A stretch of DNA of 64,000 bases from Lagopus muta. Taxonomy: Eukaryota; Chordata; Aves; Galliformes; Phasianidae. This document shows positions 26,313-53,169 of the stretch, piece by piece. The notes under the pieces were generated by a model that worked only from the letters and a program-made list of their open reading frames with translations, was not told the DNA's origin and made no database searches. The stretch is from contig NC_064433.1 of the NCBI RefSeq assembly GCF_023343835.1, positions 70,516,032 to 70,580,031 on the forward strand. Reading direction: 5' to 3'. Position 1 is the first letter of the stretch. Every line of letters begins with the position of its first letter. Made by a program: the position numbers and the translations under genes.

Positions 26313-29300
26313 TTAGTATTTTTTTTTCCCTTGGACCATGCTGTAGAGGCCGTCTGCAACGTACATGAGCAGAAAGGCAACAGCAGCTAGGAAAAACAAT
26401 TGTCGACCTTTTGTTTGCTGATGGAAAATGGAGACAGCAAAAGAGCGTACTGACAAAGTTGGTTTTATGATCCCAAAATCAGACCGTTCAGACATGACTG
26501 AGGTGCTGCAAAAGAGATCTCCATCAGAGGTGAACGTAGTCAGTTCGATGATCACAGCCCAGGTCTTTTCATCAAGCCAGTTGCTCTCCTGCAGCAAATG
26601 CAGCCTTGTTGTTGAATTATGTCTTCCTTCTTCAGGGAAAAAGTAAAACGTGTATCCTCCTGGTCCATATGTGTGCAGATCTCCGTATGAGAAGTAAGTC
26701 CAGGGAGCCCAGTTTGGTTGGTAAGTAAACCCAGGGTAACTGCTGGTTTCCTTGGAAAAAGAACGGTTGGCGACTTTTGTCCACGTGCCAGCATAGTCAC
26801 CTTTCTCTTCGAGGTCCCTGCCGTATTTGTGAAGGCAGTGGCTCTTACTGATTACAAATTTATTTACAAAGCTGTGAGGGTGGAAACACGTTTTCTCAGT
26901 ACCTTTAGCCCGCACTTGCCTCATCCTAGGCAAACCGATGATTTTGGATGAGCTGTCGGTAAGAAAAGTTGGCTGAACGTCGTTGTGGATCAAAGGCAAG
27001 AAGGTGTCGTTCACCCACGTGTAAATATCTGCCAGCTTAACCACAGCAGGGAGTCTGGGAGAGAACTGGTTCCGAATAAATTGGTTGTAGTGGAAACTGT
27101 TAGTGTTCACAGTAGAATAAGCTAAGCATAAGACAACTGCTAAAACCACAAGGTGACCGATAACATCTTTTATGAAAATGAATGCCTTGGCCTTAATTTT
27201 TGCCGTTTCCAGCATCTTTGCAATTTCCCCATCTTTTAAAGGCTTGTACTGCTCGGTGTCTCTGATCTGGGCAAGCTTGAAGTGCTTCTCCTGCATCTCT
27301 TCTTCATTCATTGCTTCCTTTTCTGCTTTGATCTCAGAAGAGAGATCCTGGGTAAACCATGGAATGTTTTCACAGTATTTTGGACGAACTGTTTTCAAAG
27401 CTGAGTAACAACTGATTTTTATGATTGAAACAAAGAACACAGTTGGAATAAAGGAAGTTGCCGACGCTAAAAGCCACTCCAGCGAAGTCTGGTAGCCGTA
27501 AGACAAACCATACAGTACAATGAAAAATGACGATACCCCACTTACAGTTATCACTAACACCCACGAGAGATAGACACACCACCAACAACAAACTATGGGT
27601 GGTCTCTTGCAAAAAGGCACAGAGCTAACGCTGAGTAGCTTGCTTTCTTCCTGCAAGTTACCTGCTTCCTTTGCACAGTTATTGCTGAAATTGGAATTTG
27701 ACGGTAGTCTTCTCCGCCTGGCCTTAACCTTTGGACGGGAATTCTTTCCTGTTTGCTCCTTGTCTCCGGCGGTACTTGCACCTCCTTCAGAAACTGGGCA
27801 GTTACTGCTGTTCTGGGGAGCTCCCTGGCTTCTTGTCTTTCCCCCAGTTCTTCTCTTCAAGTTATGTGTCGGGCCCTGAGAATCGCTGTGAGCAGGAACG
27901 TTCTCCGGGGAACTAATGCTACCAGATTGTGCTGACGTTTCTGAACGTTTCCTTTTTTGCGAATGTACTCTCCAGGTTTTAAGATTCCCAGGAAGGAGCG
28001 TTAGACTTCTCTCTGGGTTCTTCTGGGAATACTTAAATAAGGCCATTATAATCATTTCCACAGGTACTGTAATCAAAGCACATTCAATGCCTATGGCAAT
28101 TGATCTCAAGTACCTCAGGTGTCTTGGAGATTCTTCATCCCTGTCAGCATTAAAGAACATAATGTTAACGAACAGGTTTAATAATAATATTGTTAGACAG
28201 GAAGATAACCTTTGGAGCCTGCTATAAGTGCCAGTGAGAACCTGAGCAAAAACAGAGAGCCATAGATGGCCCTCTTTCAGACCACTGGCCAGATCAATCA
28301 AAAAATAATCCTTTCTGGATAGAGGTGCTTTTGGGTTGGTGACGGAAAATGTCCTTTCTAGTAAGCCATCTCCCTTGTCAAGGGCAAGCCATTTCCTGCA
28401 CATAAAGAACCAGGTCTTCCGAGCGGACACGTGTTCAACTTTGGCTCTGCTTAAGAACCAGCCTGGCGATGGGCCTCTGTTGTTGTGCCAGACCCTGAAG
28501 GCGCGGATGTCTCCCAGGTCTTCCTTCGTAGTCAAGAGAAAACAGTCAGTGCTTCCTCGACGGAAAGCAGGAAACTGTGGAAGCCGCAAGCAGTGGACAT
28601 CACTTGTGCCGTTCTGGCCGATGAGCTGAAGAAAAACATCTGCGCTGGTTCCAGCTCCCCAGCGACTGCCGGTGTACAAAGTGACCAAAAAGCTGACTTT
28701 ATCAAAGGGGTCGTTGTCGGGCAGAACTATAATTTTGTCTTTGCTGACCATCTCAGCCCTGTCTTTCCGCACGGCCCAGAGAGACAAAAGAAAGTAGGCT
28801 GAAAAAATGAAGAGCACTGTTAGAAGGGTCACAGGGTTCTTAGGGATGTCCGCTATTAGGTTTCCTTTGAGATCTACTCTGTTGGGGGTCACAATGACTT
28901 TGGCTGCCAGGAACTTGATGTCAAATGTGGATGTATTTGAGGCAGTGAGGACTGACCGGCTCCTGTGACTCTGCTTCATGCTGCAGACACAGTGTACCCG
29001 TTGCCAGTTGGTCAGGGAACCAAGTCTGCACGTGTCCACCAGGCATCCATCCATCGTGCTCTCAACCGAAATATTCAGGGCTGCCTTAAGCAGGCTTTCC
29101 CTCAACTGAGCCTTGGGTATCGGGAGTGTTGGTGCGGCTTCAGTGTAGTTTAGGACAGAAGCTGCAAGATAAGCCAAATAACCCACATTAAAACAGTCTC
29201 CGGTCTGGACATAAGCTGTCATGGGCGCACTTAAACCACTCACTGAGGCAAACAGTTCATGAAACACAACAGCTAGCGGTCGACTTCTCACTGGGTTCTG

Positions 29301-31143
29301 TGCTCTGACATGCAGACTCAGTTGGGTAAAAGCCCCCAGAGAGTCACACACTCGAACGTACAGTGTCAGAGCATACCTCCGAGAGGGGACACCAACTGGG
29401 AGGGGAGATGGAGGCATTCTAGGCTGATAGCCAAAGTACACAATTGTGCCAAATGTGTTGTCCTCCACCGAGTTAATTTTGGCAGTTTTGGATTCGTCGG
29501 AAGCTACTATGACTTTGTAAGTCAGGGGTAAGTTGCTGTCCGAAAATCCACTGCACTGGACAACAGATTTTGTTAGGAAAGCTGTACCGCGGTGTGGGCT
29601 GACGCTACACTTGCCAGCCCTGGGTGGAGAGTTTACTTTAAATGCATATCTGTAGAGGGATGACCTACCGCCCCAGGTAGTCACTTGTAGTAGCAGTATG
29701 TATGATTGATCTGCAGTACTGGTAAAAGTCAGAGCATGTATAGAAAGGTATGCACCAGACTTACCTGTTGAGGTCCTGGAAGACCAATCAAAGCTAATTT
29801 CTGTAGAATTTTCCATCCAAAGTGACGAGTGGTGGACTGGCTGGCTGCTTGTTTGACAGTTGAGGCATCTGCCTGACAACGTAAACCTCTCTGTCGGAAT
29901 TACAGCGCTGCCACAGTTTTCAAGGCACGCCACATCCAGGAGAGGTGAGAAGCCAGACTGCACGTTTACGCTTTGGTCGGCATAACTCTGTCTTCTATCC
30001 TTTTGAATGACTAAACGGAAGTGGTAGACAGTGTTTCCCGGGAGCGATTCCGGTGCTAGCACTTGAACAGCCCCTGAAGATGTCAGCCACCTCAAATCCC
30101 TCTGGGCTGGATGACATTTATTTCCCGCACTGATTCTCATGCTTTCATAGTCCAATAGCTTCTTAGTGCAGTACCAAGTAAACGTGAGTCCCTTTAGTCG
30201 TTCCGGTGAATCGGGGTCGTAGGACATGGAGCCATCCAGAGTCCAATTATCAAAAAAGCCCACTGTCCGGAAGTTGCCTCCTGCAATACTTGCCACAAGA
30301 TCACTTCTCTCTATCTTGATGAAAACCCTGTCTGTGTTATTGAAGGATCTTTTGGTCCCAAGCATGTATACTGAAGCAGTAAAATAGACCTGATACATTC
30401 CATAATCCAAGGTCCAGCTGGGAACCGTTAGCTGTACTGTGTTGACACCGTGCATCGCCGATGTATTTAAAGGTTGGTCCCAGTCTGGATTAGTTTTCAT
30501 GTCCTTAACAGCATAGAATATCCACTGAGGCTTTATGGACACGTGGAGGTTGCAGTCCACTATCACTCTGGCATACAGCTCAAACGTTTTCCCCTTTTTC
30601 TGACGTATGACAGAGGTGTGAAGAGAAGGTTTTTGAATTGTAACTGAGTTGAATTTGCAGGCTGCTTCCTGGTGAAGCACTGCCAGCTCTGTTGCTTTTG
30701 AAGTGTCATCCCTGACGCTTGCGAGAGCCGGTGTCAGTCCATTTCGGGTGCTGCTCACTTTTGCCACGAACCCTTGGTGTTTCTCAGGATCCCCGGGGAA
30801 AGCAGAGCAATGGAACAAGCAGGTGGCACTTCTCGTGCCATCACGGTATGCGTGTGAGCTCTTCTGGGCGGCCCACCTTGCTGACATCTCGACACTCAAG
30901 TTGCGATAAAGGCACTCGGGTGCGGCGCATGAGGCAGATGAGCTCTGCACTGTAATGACACTGGAGGCCACCGACCAGAGAGCGCTTCCCAGGGAGAGGC
31001 CTGACTGGAGCGTGAACTGCCCTGACCAGAGGGAGGTGTTCTTCACCCAACCCCAATTCAGGTACCAGCGGCAGTGCGGCGGGGAGGCAGGCTGCCTCTC
31101 TGTGCTCTCTGCCTCCGCTGTCGCTCCTGGGGCTGGCCGGTAC
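26313..31143 (-). pseudogene. PKDREJ: PKDREJ-A main exon up to the premature stop
   Basis: Acceptor CAG ends at 31144; the exon is open to TAA at 26315-26313. It contains the REJ module, the second half of the GPS motif ([16 protein letters not shown]), the PLAT domain and the first membrane segments. The original frame resumes after the 10-bp insertion and runs to 25595. Confidence 0.88.
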
Positions 31144-32543
31144 CTGTGGAAAGTGTTGTTTCTGCATTGAGCATTGAAAAGGGCAATTGATCGAAAGAAA
31201 CAAGCTGTAACATATCCTTAGAAATAACTGACGTGGAAAGTAAGAATACTGTATACATCTTAGGAACATATATTAGGAACATAGCTGCCGAATTACCTAA
31301 CAAACACTTTCTCACAAAGCTGCAATAGATTTTGAATGTTCTAACCAGTATGGGTATAGTATTCTGAACTAGGAGACATACTGTGAGGATGTTCATTAGA
31401 GCGGCAGAAGCCAAATACATCTAACAGACTTTCAAGGAGGCAGGGCCTTTACACAGAGCAGAACTGTCCCACTCTGTGGGAATGTTAGGATGCCATACAC
31501 TGGCTCCAAGATACTCCCCTCTATCCTCCTCCTGAGCTTGTCTCTACACAGGGACAGATGGATGATCAGAACAGTGACCCAGTGTGAAAGGACACAAACG
31601 TTAGGGGGGTAATTAAACGATTGAGGCTGTGTCTATATGTCTATGTTTATGTTGTACAACTGACGTCCGAAAAGTTACCACCAAATGTTTGTTAAGAAAG
31701 CAATTGCTAGAAGTCAATTAAGCAATTAAGACATTTGTGTTTGGGCGGCAAAGATTTGTGTCTACTTGGCGTTTGTATGATTAGTATTGAAGCATCAGGA
31801 AAGAGTGTGAACCTGCATTACTCAGCCAATGAGGAACCAGGGATGAAAGAGATCAGCGGCAGGCAATAGGGGATCAAAGATGTAACAGTGTTTTGTCATA
31901 GAATCATAGAATCACCAAGGTTGGAAAAGACCTAAAAGATCATCCAGTCCAACCGTTCACCTATTCCCAATAGCTCCCACTAAACCATGTCCCTCAACAC
32001 AACATCCAGCCTTTCCTTGAACACCCCCAGGCTCGTTGGCTCCACCACCTCCCTGGGCAGTCCATTCCACTGCCTGACCACCCTTTCTGAAAAGTAATAC
32101 CTCCTCATGTCCAGCCTGAATCTCCCCTGCCATAGCTTGAAGCCGTGCCCTCTGCTCCTATCACTAATGACACGAGAGAAGAGGCCGACCCCCAGCTCAC
32201 TACAACCTCCCTTCAGGAAGTTACAGAGAGCAATAAGGTCTCCCCTGAGCCTCCTCTTCTCCAGGCTGAACATCCCCAGCTCCTTCAGCCTCTCCTCCTA
32301 AGCCCTGTGCTCCTGACCCCTCACCAGCTTTGTTGCCCTCCTTTGAACACACTCCAGGGCCTCAATGTCTTTCTTGCAGTGAGGGGCCCAAAACTGGACA
32401 CAGTACTCGAGGTGCGGCCTCACTAGTGCTGAGTACAGGGGAACAATCACCTCTCTGCTCCGGCTTGCAACACTGTATTGCCAAAACAATCTGCTTTCTC
32501 AGAGAAACCGTACTAGAAAATTATTTGGAAACTTCCAACATAC
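31144..32543 (-). other. PKDREJ-A intron 1
   Basis: 1.4 kb intron with donor GTATGT and acceptor CTTTCCACAG on the minus strand. The CR1 at 31897-32480 occupies much of it. The remainder (31144-31896) shows nothing beyond an open frame that overlaps the exon out of phase. Confidence 0.75.
31897..32480 (-). mobile_element. CR1 LINE fragment in PKDREJ-A intron 1
   Basis: Minus-strand CR1 3' part with tail repeat CATAGAATCATAGAATC at the left end. It encodes the C-terminal reverse transcriptase tail ([20 protein letters not shown], later WNGLPREVV). A TAG stop near 32299 breaks the frame; the orthologous CR1 in module B (60542-61123) is open there, so insertion predates the duplication and the stop followed it. 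Confidence 0.92.
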
Positions 32544-32728
32544 CGCAGTCGCAAGGTGCCATTCCCCAGGCAGGACAGCCAGCCCTCGCCGCTGCGCCCT
32601 GCGGAGCCGCGTCCGGGAGCTCCGAGGCAGCTGACCGCCAGGGGCGGCGGCTGCATGCGCGGAGAGCAGGCTCGCAGGGCCAGCAGGGAAAAGGCGAGCA
32701 GCTGGAGCAGAAAAAGAAGCGTCGGCAT
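32544..32728 (-). CDS. PKDREJ: PKDREJ-A exon 1 (signal peptide)
   Basis: 185 coding nt starting at ATG 32728-32726 in a good start context (GCCGCC before ATG). Encodes a hydrophobic leader beginning [18 protein letters not shown], then a linker ending NGTLRLR. Donor GTATGT follows at 32543. It matches copy B exon 1. Confidence 0.85.
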
Positions 32729-33134
32729 GGCGGCACGACGGGCGAGAGAAAGCGCCGGCATGGCGGCGTGGCCAGCCGGTGGCTGCTTGTTGCGTAGTGC
32801 CAACTGTCAGCGAGCGACCTCGGCATTCTGAACGTTCTACGTGCAGACCGGTACCTGCCGCCCTTCTCCATGGCGCGGCTTGCCAAAAAACCACGTCGGC
32901 TTCGAAACGGCCCCTGGGACGGGCTGCCGAAAGGGGCCACGGACCGCACGGAGAGCGGCAGCAAGCGGCAGCACCGCGTGGCGCTCAGCGCGGAGGCTGG
33001 ATCGGCAGGGCCGCCGCGCCGAGAGGAGGACCGGCCCCGCCCCGCCCCACAGAGCGGCCCGGCCCCTTCTCCTGCGTGCTGTGGGAAGCGCGAAGTCGCT
33101 CGGGCGAAGGCTGAGAGGGGCTTGTGGGACGGCC
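32729..33134. promoter_or_regulatory. Divergent CpG-rich promoter of PKDREJ-A and TTC38-A
   Basis: Only 406 bp separate the PKDREJ start codon (minus) from the TTC38 start codon (plus), and the interval is GC- and CpG-rich with no TATA box. High GC continues to about 33450. The head-to-head arrangement is repeated with identical spacing in module B. Copies A and B differ here by several small indels and substitutions, more than in the coding exons. Confidence 0.8.
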
Positions 33135-50436
<17,302 letters not shown>

Positions 50437-50924
50437 ATCTGTCCTCACTGCTAGCAATAAGCTCATCAATCAAAGTCTGGGTGCTTTGGGTGGAGGGATG
50501 CAGTGCTGTAAAGCATGCTGGAGAACCCCTAGGAGCGAGAGACCTGATGACAGCTTACTTGGAAGATACAACCTGAAATGCAACAGCTTTAAATCCTGGA
50601 TGATTCCACTAGGAAATTAGAAGCTTACCTGCTTGTAATGCGCAGCTACCTGAATCTTCCTGGGACACCGTTTTCTAGTAGAGTTTCTGTGCAGTTCCCT
50701 CTGAGCGTGCTCATATTCAGTACAGTAGCAGTGCCAGGCTTTCAGTCCTTCATTGGCCCAGTTTGTTACTTTGTGAAAATATGTTAAATAATCAGTAAAC
50801 TTTCCAGACAATTCAAACGTTTATGTTACAGATTTAGACACACATCTTTTGAGACAGATACATACGTGTAAGCACGCTTAATAAGAAATTTAATTAGTGG
50901 TAAGAAAATTATGACTATCAGCAG

Positions 50925-51271
50925 GTGGGGGAAGAGGGCTTAGTGCTAAATTATTATGGTACATAGTTGCAGACTTCTTGGAGACAGCGTGGCTCATGTG
51001 TTAGCTGGTCGGTAAAAGGAAAAAACAGAAAGAGCAGGTAAAAAGAGTTCTCTTCAGCAGGCACTGAGAACAGGAGCGCTACAGAACACTCAATGGCCCC
51101 CTCTCTCTATATTCTGGAAAAATAAGTAATAATAAAATAAAAAAAAAATCCCCAGCCATCCCAACGTTTGCACTCTTTATGGCATGTTTGGTTCAGTGAC
51201 TTTTTGGCAGTAAAAGTTCTGTTTCAGCAAAAAAGGGCAGTGCAAAGGTAATGCACAAGCTAGAAAGTTTC
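50925..51271. repeat. Displaced copy of CDPF1 intron segment 22960-23307
   Basis: Nearly identical to the CDPF1 intron block over about 325 bp. It ends abruptly at AAGCTAGAAAGTTT, and the decayed PKDREJ fragment follows almost at once. It lies 500 bp after the TTC38-A stop. Confidence 0.88.
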
Positions 51272-51284
51272 TTGTTCACTCTTG

Positions 51285-51875
51285 ACTGCTTTAAAGAACC
51301 TGATCTTAAAGAGCAGCTTTAGTAATAATAATGCTAACCAACAAGATAACCTTTGCTGTAATGGCCAGTGAGAAAGTGAGCAAGTATGTAGAACCACTGA
51401 CAGCCCCCTGTCATGTTATTTGCTCAAGTAACAATAAATTTCTCCTTTCTGGATAGAGTTGCTTTTGGGGTTGTGATGGAATATGTCCTTTCTAGTAGGT
51501 GATCTTGGATATTGCCAACTGCCCATTGCTGTCACAAGCTGCCAGGTCAGAAAGGTCACTGCGTGTGCACAGTGCTCGGGATATTTCTTCTCCCAAGTGC
51601 GTGCTCTGATGAGGAGCAGCAGGCGGTGGTGCCTGGCAGCTAGCAGATGAGGGCCATGTTGGGAGGAATGGGTTAAAAATGGAAGCTTGGTGAGAAGGAT
51701 AGGATATCCTTGGAATGTTGGACAAGCAGAACATTCGTGTACGGACAATATAGGTGATTCTTATATGTGAAGTACCCTGTGGGATGTGCTGGACCTTTCC
51801 GTCTTGATGTGGAAAAGATCACAGCCTACTGAAGAGCAGGGCACAGTGGTAGACATCACTTGTGCAAACCCTTGA
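51285..51875 (-). pseudogene. Decayed third PKDREJ fragment
   Basis: 51285-51510 aligns in order and orientation with 28150-28370 of PKDREJ-A (55715-55935 of B), with shared words AAGATAACCTTTG, GCCAGTGAGAA, CCTTTCTGGATAGAG and ATGTCCTTTCTAGTA. 51855-51872 (CAGTGG then GACATCACTTGTGC) matches the next part of the same exon. The region corresponds to the PLAT-to-TM2 stretch. The reading frame is destroyed by indels. It is far more diverged than A is from B, so it stems from an older duplication. Confidence 0.8.
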
Positions 51876-52269
51876 TAAACAGGCATGAGCAGCAGACTGG
51901 TGACTCCCTGGAATGAGTGGATTTCAGTTGTTGCCTGTGTCTATGCTTGTGTGCCTCTGCCTGGGTGTTGCTTAGGGAATGCTCTGGTTAGAGAGGAATG
52001 GAAAAGAAACGTGTTCTTTTGTTTTCACTGTGGGTCTGTGATTGTTCCTGCTCCCTATCTGTGTTGACCCACCTGGGCAGGCAAGCAGTGCCCAATACAT
52101 CAGATGACAGTGGTGGTGGCAAAGGCTGCCCAAGTTGTACAAGCTAAGCAGCATAGCTATCTAGTGCAATTGCAAAAATAAAAGCGAGGAATCTTTGGAG
52201 AATGGAAGAGAGAAAGTCACCACCACAGTTTCCAGCGTAGCTCATAGTTTTGCACTGATGCCAGGAGCT
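51876..52269. other. Spacer between PKDREJ relic and PKDREJ-B 3' flank
   Basis: No gene, RNA or repeat recognised. Confidence 0.4.
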
Positions 52270-52760
52270 TGTCCAAATACCATGGGAATGGGAGAAAGCC
52301 AGGAAAGTTGGCAGCAAGCAAGGCACAGTGGGTTTTGTCCTAAGGGGTTTCTTACTCTTAGGGTATTCCTCCACCAGAGTGCTTTCTTTTCTTGGGGAAT
52401 ACCTCTCCACAGTACTTACGTGAGTGGGGACCTTTTATACCCTGCTTCTCAGTTCATTTTTTTCCTTCTTCTTTTCTCTCTGTTAGGGTCATGCTCCTGG
52501 CCCTCCAGATAAGCCAGCAGGGAGTGGTGCCTTTGATACCATGGACAAGCATTGCTGCTTTCTGCAGTGGTCGGCTCATTCAAGCCACACCCCAAAAAAG
52601 GCTCCTTGCCCCCCTTCTGCTTATCTCTACAATCATGACCACAAGTAATGTGGCACAGTAACACCTACCACTCGCCCCCCTAGAAAATTCCCAGTACTCA
52701 GATAGAGTCTTATCACCAAAACAGGCCTCACAAAGGGAGCGTTGAGCCAGGGAGAATAAA
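52270..52760. repeat. PKDREJ-B 3' flank with diverged copies elsewhere
   Basis: The right part (from about 52560) is shared almost exactly with the PKDREJ-A 3' flank at 24985-25165. The whole block also matches 62690-63110 in TTC38-B intron 1 at roughly 75% by eye, including CTCCTGGCCCTCCAGAT and the TTCTGCTTATCT word. It is either an old part of the duplicated locus or an interspersed (possibly LTR-like) element; I cannot decide. Confidence 0.7.
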
Positions 52761-53049
52761 GAGAGGGGTTCAGAAATCCTCTTTCACAGACTGCAACCCA
52801 CGTGTTGTTTTTTCCTTACTTTGCCATTCCAATTCCCTGCCCATCCTGCTGTATAGGCAGTGAGCAACCAAATAGCGGGGCGCTTACCTTCCCAGCTGGG
52901 TCAGCAGACTGCACCCCAGCAACATGTGCTGCTGAAATGGGTGCAAAATATCCTCTGCAGAATTTGTCTCTGCTGAGAAAATCTCAGTAACAAAAGTTTA
53001 AATCCTACAAAATCCATGAAAAAAAAACACAAGAAAATAATTTCAAACA

Positions 53050-53055
53050 TTTATT
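53050..53055 (-). terminator. PKDREJ-B poly(A) signal candidate
   Basis: AATAAA on the minus strand about 115 bp beyond the stop at 53170. Confidence 0.55.
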
Positions 53056-53169
53056 TGAAACACAAGTGTTACAGACTAGAGGTGGTCTGGAAAATAGTAT
53101 CTTGCTTTGCTCTTATTACAAGACAAACCATTTTTCCCCGTTTGCTTTTCTTTTCTCAAGGCCTGAATG

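Larger units (their letters stand above)
25595..32728 (-). pseudogene. PKDREJ: PKDREJ copy A, internally deleted and frameshifted
   Basis: Same organisation as copy B: signal-peptide exon 32728-32544, intron with a CR1, main exon from 31143. Two lesions separate it from copy B. First, 29038-29050 (13 bp) replaces 1093 bp; the net loss of 1080 bp is in frame and removes about 360 residues covering the region before the GPS cleavage motif and the start of that motif. Second, a 10-bp insertion near 26305-26325 in a poly-A tract (coding strand) shifts the frame to a stop at 26313. The remaining ORF would give about 1671 aa, lacking the last four membrane segments and pore region; the lost frame continues as open sequence to 25595. 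Everything else stays open, so the breakage is recent. It could still make a truncated receptor-like protein with the REJ and PLAT parts, but not a complete channel. An assembly error at the homopolymer is possible for the second lesion only. Confidence 0.88.
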
